In this document: in pieces, positions 6,596-13,035 of the stretch
How the letters are laid out: each line of letters begins with the position of its first letter
Numbering within the stretch: the stretch's first letter is position 1
Origin: JACRLI01 sp035542815
Lineage (GTDB): Bacteria; Eisenbacteria; RBG-16-71-46; JACRLI01
DNA: 17,481 nt
Direction: 5' to 3'
Assembly (NCBI GenBank): GCA_035542815.1
Contig: DATKKS010000147.1
Coordinates: forward strand, 1-17,481
Notes under the pieces: generated by a model
Told to the model about the DNA's origin: nothing
The model's input: the letters and a program-made list of their open reading frames with translations, nothing else
Databases searched by the model: none
Position numbers and translations under genes: made by a program

Positions 6596-8590
6596 ATGTC
6601 CGACCCTCTGCCACACCGATTCTGCACCCCCCGGAGCCGGGCCCACGCGGCCCGGGACCTGGACCCGGCGGGCCAGGTGGCGCTGCTGGAGCGCGAGCTG
6701 GCCGACCTGGAGCTGCTGTTCCGGGTGGTGAACCTGATGCACGCCACGCTGGACCCCGAGCACATCGCCCGGATCACGCTGACCTCCATGACCGCCGGCA
6801 CCGCGCTGGGCATGAACCGCGCGGCGATGCTGCTGGTGGACGAGGAGGCCGGCACGCTGCGCGGCTACCTGGCGGTGGGTCCCCAGTCGCGCGAGGCGGC
6901 CCAGGAGATCTGGACCGACATGGAGCGCGAGCCGCTGCCGCTCGAGGAGCTGGTGCGGCTGGCGCTGGGCAGCGCCCCGGGCCCGGGGGACGCGGCGCTG
7001 AGCGCCCGGGTGAAGGCCCTGAGCTACCCCATCGCCGCCCTGGGCGCCGGCCCGCTGGCGAAGGCCCTGGAAGGTGCCGGCGGCTGCTTCGAGGCCCCCG
7101 ACGTGCTGCCCGCGGGGCTGCGCGACATGTTCGACGGCCCCTCGGGCTTCGTGGTCCCGCTGCGGGCCACCGAGCGGGTGCTGGGCGTGGTGGTGGCGGA
7201 CCGCTTCGCGGGGGAGCCCTCCGCCTCCGGGGAGCGCCTGGCGCTGGCCCTCGAGGTGGCCCACCAGGCCGGGCTGGCCATGGGCAACGCCCAGCAGCTG
7301 AACGAAGTGCGCATCCGGGCCGCGCAGCTGGGGACGCTGCACGAGCTGGGCAAGCACTTCCTGGCGGTGCAGGACCTGGGCTGGAGCCTCCACATGCTGG
7401 TGCGCTGCGCCTCCGAGGTGACCTCGGCCCGGGCCGGGGTGGTGTGGCTCTCGGGCGAGAAGGGGCTGCAGATCGAGTCCCGCTGGGCGGCCGGGGACGC
7501 GCCGGCCTCGGCGGAGCTGGACGCCGCGCTGATCCAGGTGGCGATGGAGGCCACCCGCTGCGGCGAGACGGTGCTGGCCGGCGGGCCGGAGAACGCCGGC
7601 GCCCACGCCGGCCTGGGCGAGGGCCGCTCGGTGCTGTGCGCCCCGCTCCTGGTGCGCGGCCGGGTGATCGGGGCGCTCGCGGTGTACGACCACATCGCCA
7701 TGGGCAGCTTCGAGCCCTCCGCCTTCGACCGGCACGACCGCCAGTTCCTGGGCACCCTGGCCGACCAGGCGGCCAACGCGGTGGAGAACCTCCGCCTGAT
7801 GGAGAGCACCCGGCAGTCCGAGCAGCGGCTGCGTGAGACCCAGGCGCTGCTGCTGCGCAACGAGAAGCTGGCGGCCCTGGGCGAGATGAGCGCCAAGGTG
7901 GCCCACGAGATCCGCAACCCGCTGGCCGCCATCGGCGGCTTCGCGCGGCGGGTCACCCGCAGCCTGGGCCAGTCGGACCCCAACCGGGAGGCCATGGAGC
8001 TGATCGTGCGCGAGACCGAGCGGCTGGAGCGGATCCTCTCGGAGCAGCTGCAGTTCGCCCAGCTGTCGCGGCCGCGGCTGCAGATGGAAGACCTCAACAA
8101 GGTGCTCGGCGAGACCCTGCAGCTGCTGGGCCCGGCGCTGGGCGAGCGCAAGGTGCGGCTCATCAAGCGGCTGGGCCCGGACATCCCGCCGCTGCTGCTG
8201 GACCCCGACAAGATCAAGCAGGTGCTGCTGAACATCCTGCAGAACGCGCTGCAGAACGTGTCCCACGGCGGGCGGGTGCGGGTGGAGACCCGCCGCCTGC
8301 CGGAGTTCGTGGAAGTGGACGTGGCCAACGACGGGCCCAAGATCCCGGGCGAGGTGATGGAGCGGCTGTTCGTGCCGTTCTGCACCTCGCGCGAGCACGG
8401 CACCGGGCTGGGGCTGGCGGTGGCCGACCAGATCGTGCGTGAGCACGGCGGCGAGATCCGGGTGCGCAGCGACAGCGATTGGGGCTGCGTGTTCTCGGTG
8501 GTGCTGCCGTTGGAAGGGAACACCGACCGGAGGCGGCACGTGGCTGACCGCCGCAGCCGGTCCCGCACGGATCGCCGGGAGGCGGCCTGA
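6596..8590 (+). CDS. Cytosolic GAF-GAF sensor histidine kinase
   Basis: A 664-residue two-component sensor with no signal peptide or membrane helix, so it senses a cytosolic cue. Two GAF-like modules occupy about residues 30-235 and 240-400 (for example FVVPLRATERVLGVVVAD and VLCAPLLVRGRVIGALAVYD, the typical GAF core strands). A short coiled-coil leads to the HisKA domain with H-box KVAHEIRNPLAAIGGF; H437 is the predicted phosphorylation site. The ATPase domain follows: N-box QVLLNILQNALQN, G1 VANDGPKIP, F/G2 LFVPFCTSREHGTGLGLAVA. The C-terminus ends in an Arg/Asp-rich tail (DRRRHVADRR, TDRRE). The ATG at 6596 has GGAG at 6585-6588. It diverges from a DUF3467 gene and is followed by a single-domain response regulator that is its likely partner. 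The ligand is unknown; GAF domains bind diverse small molecules, and no heme or chromophore Cys can be assigned. Confidence 0.92.
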   Translation: MSDPLPHRFCTPRSRAHAARDLDPAGQVALLERELADLELLFRVVNLMHATLDPEHIARITLTSMTAGTALGMNRAAMLLVDEEAGTLRGYLAVGPQSREAAQEIWTDMEREPLPLEELVRLALGSAPGPGDAALSARVKALSYPIAALGAGPLAKALEGAGGCFEAPDVLPAGLRDMFDGPSGFVVPLRATERVLGVVVADRFAGEPSASGERLALALEVAHQAGLAMGNAQQLNEVRIRAAQLGTLHELGKHFLAVQDLGWSLHMLVRCASEVTSARAGVVWLSGEKGLQIESRWAAGDAPASAELDAALIQVAMEATRCGETVLAGGPENAGAHAGLGEGRSVLCAPLLVRGRVIGALAVYDHIAMGSFEPSAFDRHDRQFLGTLADQAANAVENLRLMESTRQSEQRLRETQALLLRNEKLAALGEMSAKVAHEIRNPLAAIGGFARRVTRSLGQSDPNREAMELIVRETERLERILSEQLQFAQLSRPRLQMEDLNKVLGETLQLLGPALGERKVRLIKRLGPDIPPLLLDPDKIKQVLLNILQNALQNVSHGGRVRVETRRLPEFVEVDVANDGPKIPGEVMERLFVPFCTSREHGTGLGLAVADQIVREHGGEIRVRSDSDWGCVFSVVLPLEGNTDRRRHVADRRSRSRTDRREAA

Positions 8591-8625
8591 GGCGTGCGGG
8601 CCGGCGGCCCGCTGGAGCCAGAAAG

Positions 8626-9012
8626 GTGGCTGTCGTGAACAAGACCATCCTGATCGTCGAGGACGACGAGAGTCTGGTGGACCTCTACTCGCTGGAGTTC
8701 CAGGACGAGGGCTACCGGGTGCTGGCCGCCACCAGCGGGGAGCGGGCGCTGGCCCGGGTCCAGGAGGACGCCGTGGACCTGGTGGTGCTGGACCTCAAGA
8801 TGGAGGGCATGGACGGGCTCACCACGCTGGGCGAGCTGCTGCGCGTCCGGCGGGACCTGCCGGTGGTGATCAACAGCGCCTACCCGGCCTTCAAGCACGA
8901 CTTCGGCGCCTGGGGGGCGGAGGCCTACGTGGTCAAGTCGGCCAACCTGGACGAACTCAAGTGCCGGGTGCGGGAGGCGCTCCAGCGCCGCGAGCAGGTC
9001 CAGGCCGCCTGA
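8626..9012 (+). CDS. Single-domain response regulator (CheY-like receiver)
   Basis: A 128-residue receiver with no output domain. It begins KTILIVEDDESLVDLY, which supplies the acidic pair that binds Mg. The phosphoacceptor is D56 in VLDLKMEGMDG, the switch Thr/Ser position is the Ser of INSAYPAF, and the conserved Lys is in YVVKSANLDELK. It lies 35 bases after the histidine kinase and is its likely phosphorylation target. With no DNA-binding or enzymatic domain it must act by protein contact or as a phosphorelay intermediate. Two GTG starts are possible: 8626 (GGAG at 8614-8617) and 8635 (AAGG at 8623-8626); they differ by three residues. The gene is followed by the tRNA promoter region. Confidence 0.9.
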   Translation: MAVVNKTILIVEDDESLVDLYSLEFQDEGYRVLAATSGERALARVQEDAVDLVVLDLKMEGMDGLTTLGELLRVRRDLPVVINSAYPAFKHDFGAWGAEAYVVKSANLDELKCRVREALQRREQVQAA

Positions 9013-9046
9013 CGGGCCCCGCGGCAAGGTCCCTCGCCGCAACCCG

Positions 9047-9075
9047 TTGACCCGCCAGGGTCGCTGTGCTAGGTT
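9047..9075 (+). promoter_or_regulatory. Sigma-70-type promoter for the tRNA-Phe/tRNA-Thr unit
   Basis: TTGACC (9047-9052), a 17-base spacer and TAGGTT (9070-9075) form a good -35/-10 pair. TG one base before the -10 (9067-9068) adds an extended -10 element. Predicted transcription starts near 9082, six bases before mature tRNA-Phe. This is the clearest vegetative promoter in the window and suits stable-RNA transcription. Confidence 0.7.
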
Positions 9076-9087
9076 GATTCGGGATTT

Positions 9088-9163
9088 GCGACCCTAGCTC
9101 AGTTGGTAGAGCACCAGACTGAAAATCTGGGTGTCCCCAGTTCGATTCTGGGGGGTCGCACCA
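9088..9163 (+). tRNA. tRNA-Phe (GAA)
   Basis: A 76-base cloverleaf. Acceptor GCGACCC (9088-9094) pairs with GGGTCGC (9153-9159), then discriminator A and an encoded CCA (9161-9163). The anticodon stem CCAGA/TCTGG encloses loop CTGAAAA with anticodon GAA at 9121-9123. The T arm is CCCAG-TTCGATT-CTGGG. All stems pair fully. The sequence GCTCAGTTGGTAGAGC is the standard D arm. Confidence 0.98.
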
Positions 9164-9214
9164 CCTGCTTGTCTCCAGCCGCTCCCTTCGGGGCGTGGCG
9201 GGCGCCGTTCCGGA

Positions 9215-9290
9215 GCTGGTGTAGCTCAGCTGGTAGAGCAGCTCACTCGTAATGAGCAGGTCAGCGGTTCGATTCCGCTCACCAGCTCCA
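9215..9290 (+). tRNA. tRNA-Thr (CGT)
   Basis: A 76-base cloverleaf. Acceptor GCTGGTG (9215-9221) pairs with CACCAGC (9280-9286), discriminator T, encoded CCA (9288-9290). The anticodon stem GCTCA/TGAGC encloses CTCGTAA with anticodon CGT at 9248-9250, reading ACG (Thr). The T arm is AGCGG-TTCGATT-CCGCT. It lies 51 bases after tRNA-Phe and is probably co-transcribed from the promoter at 9047. Confidence 0.98.
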
Positions 9291-9306
9291 TCCTTTGGGA
9301 GCACCC

Positions 9307-9337
9307 GGTCCGGTCCGGCCGCCGCGCCGGTCGGACC
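9307..9337 (+). terminator. Strong hairpin between tRNA-Thr and the phosphosugar mutase
   Basis: GGTCCG (9307-9312) pairs with CGGACC (9332-9337), and after a small internal loop CCGGC (9315-9319) pairs with GCCGG (9326-9330) around a 6-base loop, giving 11 base pairs in total. The bases that follow, TTCGCCTTT, are T-enriched for this sequence but not a clean T-run. It may terminate the tRNA transcript, or act as a leader hairpin 29 bases before the mutase start. Confidence 0.5.
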
Positions 9338-9365
9338 TTCGCCTTTCCGGGGCTCGGGGTTCTCC

Positions 9366-10718
9366 ATGCCTTGGGTCGTGTCGGTGAGTGGTGCCCGCGG
9401 GGTGGTCGGTGACGGCCTGACCCCGGACCTGGTGGTCCGGCTGGCGGCCGCCCACGCCACGCTGTGCGGGGGAGGCCCGCTCGCCATCGGCCGGGACTCG
9501 CGGGTTTCGGGGCCGATGGTGCTGGCCGCGGCCGCCTGCGGAGTGCAGGCGTGCGGGGCGGACGTGCTCGAGCTGGGCATCGTGCCCACGCCCACGGTGC
9601 AGCTGGCGGTGGAGCTGCTGGCCTGCCGCGGCGGCCTGGTGGTGAGCGCCAGCCACAACCCGCCGGAGTGGAACGCGCTGAAGTTCGTGGGCGGCAGCGG
9701 CAGCTTCCTCAGCGCGGACGAGGGCCGCCGGATGCTTGAGATCTTCGAGGGCGGCCGGCAGGCGTGGGCGCCCTACGACCGGCTGGGGGCGCTGCGGGCG
9801 CAGCCGGGCGCGCCCGAGGCCCACCTGCAGCGGGTGCTGTCGCTGTCCGCCGTGGACGTGCCCGCGGTGCGCGCGCGGCGCTTCAAGGTGGTGCTGGACT
9901 GCGCCCACGGCGCCGGCGCGGTGGTCACCGCGCCGCTGCTGCAGGCCCTGGGGTGCGAGACCTGGGTGCTGGGCGGGGAGCCCACCGGGCGCTTCTCGCG
10001 CGGCGCGGAGCCGGTGCCTGAGAACCTGGGGGAGCTAGGCGAGGAGGTGCGCCGGCGCCAGGCCGACCTGGGCCTGGCCCACGACCCGGACGCCGACCGC
10101 CTGGCGGCGGTGGACGAGACCGGCCGGCCCATCGGCGAGGAGTACACCTTGGCCCTGTGCGCCGACCATGTGCTGGGGCTCCGGCCCGGGCCGGTGGTGA
10201 TGAACCTGTCCACCAGCGAGCTGAGCGCGGAGGTGGCGCGCCGGCACGGGGCGCCGGTGTTCCGCACCCCGGTGGGCGAGGCCCACGTGGTGCAGGGCAT
10301 GCGCGAGCACGGCGCGGTGGTGGGAGGCGAGGGCAACGGCGGGCTGATCCTGCCCGAGTGTCACCTGGGCCGGGACGGCTCGGCCGCGGCGGCGGTGCTG
10401 CTGTCCGGGCTGGCCCGGCGGGGCGGCCGGCTCTCGGAGTGGGTGGCGAGCCTGCCGGTGTATCACCTTCGCAAGACGCGCCAGCCCGGGCGCGCCGCGC
10501 CGGAGCGGTTGCGCACGGCGGTGCGGGCGGCGTTCCCGGAGGGCCGGTTCGACGAGCGCGACGGCATCCGGGTGGACCTCGAGGGCGGCTGGGTGCAGGT
10601 GCGGGCCTCGGGCACCGAGCCGATCAGCCGGATCCTGGCCGAGGCCCGGGACCCCGGGCGGGCCGAAGAGCTGTGCGGGCGTGCCGGACAGGCGTGGCGC
10701 GCGGCGCGGGAGGGCTAG
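9366..10718 (+). CDS. glmM: Phosphoglucosamine mutase-like phosphohexomutase
   Basis: An alpha-D-phosphohexomutase of 450 residues, probably converting glucosamine-6-phosphate to glucosamine-1-phosphate for UDP-GlcNAc synthesis. Four family signatures are in order: the phosphoserine loop VVSASHNPPEWNALKF (S96 predicted phosphorylated), the metal loop HDPDADRLAAVDE (D240, D242, D244), the sugar loop GEGNGGLI, and the phosphate-binding RASGTEPISRI near the C-terminus. The N-terminus (WVVSVSGARGVVGDGLTP) is the S-x-x-G-x-R-G type, not the GTDGxRG of classical GlmM, so phosphomannomutase or phosphoglucomutase activity is possible. The adjacent glmS, three bases downstream, favours the GlmM role. 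The frame stays open back into tRNA-Thr; ATG 9366 is the first start giving a normal N-terminus. Its ribosome site is poor. Confidence 0.85.
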   Translation: MPWVVSVSGARGVVGDGLTPDLVVRLAAAHATLCGGGPLAIGRDSRVSGPMVLAAAACGVQACGADVLELGIVPTPTVQLAVELLACRGGLVVSASHNPPEWNALKFVGGSGSFLSADEGRRMLEIFEGGRQAWAPYDRLGALRAQPGAPEAHLQRVLSLSAVDVPAVRARRFKVVLDCAHGAGAVVTAPLLQALGCETWVLGGEPTGRFSRGAEPVPENLGELGEEVRRRQADLGLAHDPDADRLAAVDETGRPIGEEYTLALCADHVLGLRPGPVVMNLSTSELSAEVARRHGAPVFRTPVGEAHVVQGMREHGAVVGGEGNGGLILPECHLGRDGSAAAAVLLSGLARRGGRLSEWVASLPVYHLRKTRQPGRAAPERLRTAVRAAFPEGRFDERDGIRVDLEGGWVQVRASGTEPISRILAEARDPGRAEELCGRAGQAWRAAREG

Positions 10719-10721
10719 AGC

Positions 10722-12548
10722 ATGTGCGGGATCGTCGGCTACGTGGGCTGCAGCAACGGGGTGCCCCTGCTGCTCGAGGGCCTGAAGCGGCTGGAGTACC
10801 GCGGCTATGACTCCTCCGGGCTGGCGGTGCTGGAGCACGGGAAGCTCCGGGTGGTCAAGGCCGCGGGCAAGATCCGGATGCTGGAGGAGCGGCTGCGGGG
10901 CCACATGCCGGCGGCGAACCTGGGCATCGCGCACACCCGCTGGGCCACCCACGGCGAACCCACCGACCTCAACGCCCACCCGCACACCGACGGGCGGCAC
11001 CGGCTGGCGCTGGCCCACAACGGCATCATCGAGAACTACCGCGTGCTCCGGCAGATGCTCGAGGGCGAGGGGCACGTCTTCGAGAGCCAGACCGACACCG
11101 AGGTCCTGGTGCACCTCATCGAGAAGTTCCACAAGGGGCCGCTCGAGGAAGCGGTGTGCCAGGCGCTGCAGATGGTGGAGGGCACCTACGGCATCGCGGT
11201 CATCAGCTCCGACGAGCCGTGCAAGCTGGTGGGCGCCCGGCTGGGCAGCCCGCTGGTGGTGGGCCTGAACGACACCGAGAACTACCTGGCCTCCGACGTG
11301 GCGGCGCTCCTGGCCCACACCAAGCGGGTGGTGTACCTGGACGACGGCGAGGTGGTGGTGGTCACCCGGGACGGCTTCCGGACCATGACCGTGGAGCGCG
11401 CCGAGGTGAACAAGAGCGTCACCGAGGTGAGCTGGAACCTGTCCCAGGTGGAGAAGGGCGGCTACCCCCACTTCATGCTCAAGGAGATCTTCGAGCAGCC
11501 CACCTCGGTGGAGAACGGGCTGCGCGGCCGGGTGCAGCCGGCGGAGGGCACCGCCAAGCTGGGCGGGCTCAACATGACCGACGAGGAGCTGCGCCGCATC
11601 CAGCGCATCATCATCACCGCCTGCGGCACCAGCTGGCACGCCGGGATGATCGGCGAGTACATGCTCGAGGAGCACGCGCGCATCCCGGTGGAGGTGGAGT
11701 ACGCCTCCGAGTTCCGCTACCGCAACCCGATCCTGGGCCCCAACACCGTGGTGCTGGTGATCAGCCAGTCGGGGGAGACCGCCGACACCCTGGCGGCGAT
11801 GCGCGAGGCCCGGCGCAAGGGCGCGCGGGCCCTGGGGGTCTGCAACGTGGTGGGCTCCACCATCGCGCGGGAGTCGGACGGCGGCGTGTACATCCACGCG
11901 GGTCCCGAGATCGGGGTGGCCTCCACCAAGGCGTTCACTTCGCAGGTGACCGCCCTGGCGGTGCTCACGCTGCAGCTCGGGCGGCTGCACCAGATGAGCC
12001 GCGAGGACGGCATCCGCACCGCCCAGGCGCTCAAGGCCCTGCCGGGCCTCATCGACCGGATCCTGAAGCGGCACCGTGAGGTGGAGGAGATCGCGCGGCT
12101 GTACGCCCACCACAACAACTTCCTGTACCTGGGGCGGGGCTACAACTTCCCGGTGGCGCTGGAGGGCGCCCTCAAGCTCAAGGAGATCTCCTACATCCAC
12201 GCCGAGGGCTACCCCGCGGCAGAGATGAAGCACGGGCCCATCGCGTTGATTGACGACAACATGCCGGTGGTGTTTATCTGCACCCAGGACAGCGCCTACG
12301 AGAAGGTGGTCAGCAACATGGAGGAGGTGCGCGCGCGGCGCGGCAAGATCATCGCCGTGGCCACCGAGGGCGACGACGAGGTGCGCACGCGCGCCGACCA
12401 CGTGATCTACGTCCCGCGCACCGAGGAGATGCTGACCCCGATCCTCTCGGTGGTCCCCCTGCAACTGATGGCCTACTACATGGCCGTGGCGCGCGGCTGC
12501 GACGTGGACCAGCCGCGCAACCTGGCCAAGAGCGTGACCGTGGAGTGA
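10722..12548 (+). CDS. glmS: Glutamine-fructose-6-phosphate aminotransferase (isomerizing)
   Basis: GlmS makes glucosamine-6-phosphate from fructose-6-phosphate and glutamine, the entry step to peptidoglycan and LPS amino sugars. The 608-residue product has the usual length. The N-terminal glutaminase domain (about 1-240) starts MCGIVGYVG, so Cys2 becomes the N-terminal nucleophile, with LEYRGYDSSGLAV, HTRWATHGEPTDLNAHPH and LAHNGIIENY. Two SIS isomerase domains follow: TACGTSWHAG (C301-S304), ISQSGETADTL, GVASTKAFTSQV, and later LKLKEISYIHAEGYPAAEMK. It ends in the conserved LAKSVTVE. A ribosome site GGGAGGG (10708-10714) lies in the end of the mutase gene, so the two are co-translated. No glmS ribozyme is seen, as there is no leader space for one. 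Confidence 0.98.
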   Translation: MCGIVGYVGCSNGVPLLLEGLKRLEYRGYDSSGLAVLEHGKLRVVKAAGKIRMLEERLRGHMPAANLGIAHTRWATHGEPTDLNAHPHTDGRHRLALAHNGIIENYRVLRQMLEGEGHVFESQTDTEVLVHLIEKFHKGPLEEAVCQALQMVEGTYGIAVISSDEPCKLVGARLGSPLVVGLNDTENYLASDVAALLAHTKRVVYLDDGEVVVVTRDGFRTMTVERAEVNKSVTEVSWNLSQVEKGGYPHFMLKEIFEQPTSVENGLRGRVQPAEGTAKLGGLNMTDEELRRIQRIIITACGTSWHAGMIGEYMLEEHARIPVEVEYASEFRYRNPILGPNTVVLVISQSGETADTLAAMREARRKGARALGVCNVVGSTIARESDGGVYIHAGPEIGVASTKAFTSQVTALAVLTLQLGRLHQMSREDGIRTAQALKALPGLIDRILKRHREVEEIARLYAHHNNFLYLGRGYNFPVALEGALKLKEISYIHAEGYPAAEMKHGPIALIDDNMPVVFICTQDSAYEKVVSNMEEVRARRGKIIAVATEGDDEVRTRADHVIYVPRTEEMLTPILSVVPLQLMAYYMAVARGCDVDQPRNLAKSVTVE

Positions 12549-12551
12549 CCC

Positions 12552-12568
12552 CCGGGGCCGCCCCCCGG
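12552..12568 (+). terminator. Weak GC hairpin after glmS
   Basis: CCGGGG (12552-12557) can pair with CCCCGG (12563-12568) four bases after the glmS stop; an alternative GGGCCG/CGGCCC pairing overlaps it. There is no T-run. It sits in the 82-base glmS-ridA gap, the largest gap in this gene run, and could attenuate read-through. The rest of the gap holds only the ridA ribosome site. Confidence 0.25.
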
Positions 12569-12630
12569 CCCGCAACCCTCCGTCGCGCGCCCGGGTCCCG
12601 CCGGCCCGCCCGACGGGCCAGGAGAGCCCG

Positions 12631-13035
12631 ATGCTGAACCTCGAGCCGGTCCAGACCGACGCCGCCCCCGCCGCCATCGGCCCCTACAGCCAGGGCATGG
12701 CGGTGAACACCGCCCCCCACGGCATCACCCGCATCGTGGCCACCGCGGGCCAGCTGGGCATGGACCCCGCCACCGGCGAGCTGGTCGGGCCCGGGGTGGC
12801 CGCCCAGACCGAGCGCGCGCTGCGGAACCTGGCGGCGATCCTGGCGGCCCAGGACCTGAGCCTGGCCCACGTGGTCAAGACCACCGTGTTCCTGGCGGAC
12901 ATGGGCGAGTTCACGGCCATGAACGAGGTCTACGCCCGGTTCTTCCCGGAGCGGCCCCCGGCCCGCTCCACCGTGGCCGTCCTGGGACTGCCCAAGGGCG
13001 CGCGGGTGGAGATCGAGGCATGGGCCGCCCGCTAG
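12631..13035 (+). CDS. ridA: RidA family 2-iminobutanoate/2-iminopropanoate deaminase
   Basis: RidA hydrolyses reactive enamine/imine intermediates released by PLP enzymes such as threonine dehydratase, protecting other PLP enzymes in the cytosol. The 134-residue product has normal length and the family landmarks AAIGPYSQGM, VATAGQLGMDPATGELV, VVKTTVFLADMGEFTAMNEV and PPARSTVAVLGLPKGARVEI. R112 in PARST corresponds to the substrate-binding Arg of E. coli RidA. The ATG at 12631 has a strong AGGAG (12620-12624) with a 6-base spacer. The last 16 bases overlap the start of selD, so the two are probably translationally coupled. Other YjgF/TdcF-type activities in the superfamily cannot be excluded, but the Arg and Glu signature supports the RidA group. 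Confidence 0.93.
   Translation: MLNLEPVQTDAAPAAIGPYSQGMAVNTAPHGITRIVATAGQLGMDPATGELVGPGVAAQTERALRNLAAILAAQDLSLAHVVKTTVFLADMGEFTAMNEVYARFFPERPPARSTVAVLGLPKGARVEIEAWAAR

Noticed and set aside
6410..8539. 709-codon open frame antisense to the sensor kinase
   Set aside because: Composition (His/Gln/Leu/Gly/Arg) and lack of motifs fit an antisense shadow of a high-GC gene.
7024..9042. 672-codon minus-strand frame across kinase and receiver
   Set aside because: Ser/Arg-rich antisense shadow crossing two clearly real genes; no domain seen.
9252..9365. N-terminal extension of the mutase starting inside tRNA-Thr
   Set aside because: It would overlap a functional tRNA and adds non-conserved residues; ATG 9366 fits the family.
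10719..10721. glmS ribozyme or riboswitch upstream of glmS
   Set aside because: Only three bases separate the mutase stop and the glmS ATG, so there is no leader to hold one.
10035..12677. 880-codon minus-strand frame antisense to glmM and glmS
   Set aside because: Long because stops are rare in this GC-rich DNA; it spans two conserved genes and has no recognisable domain.
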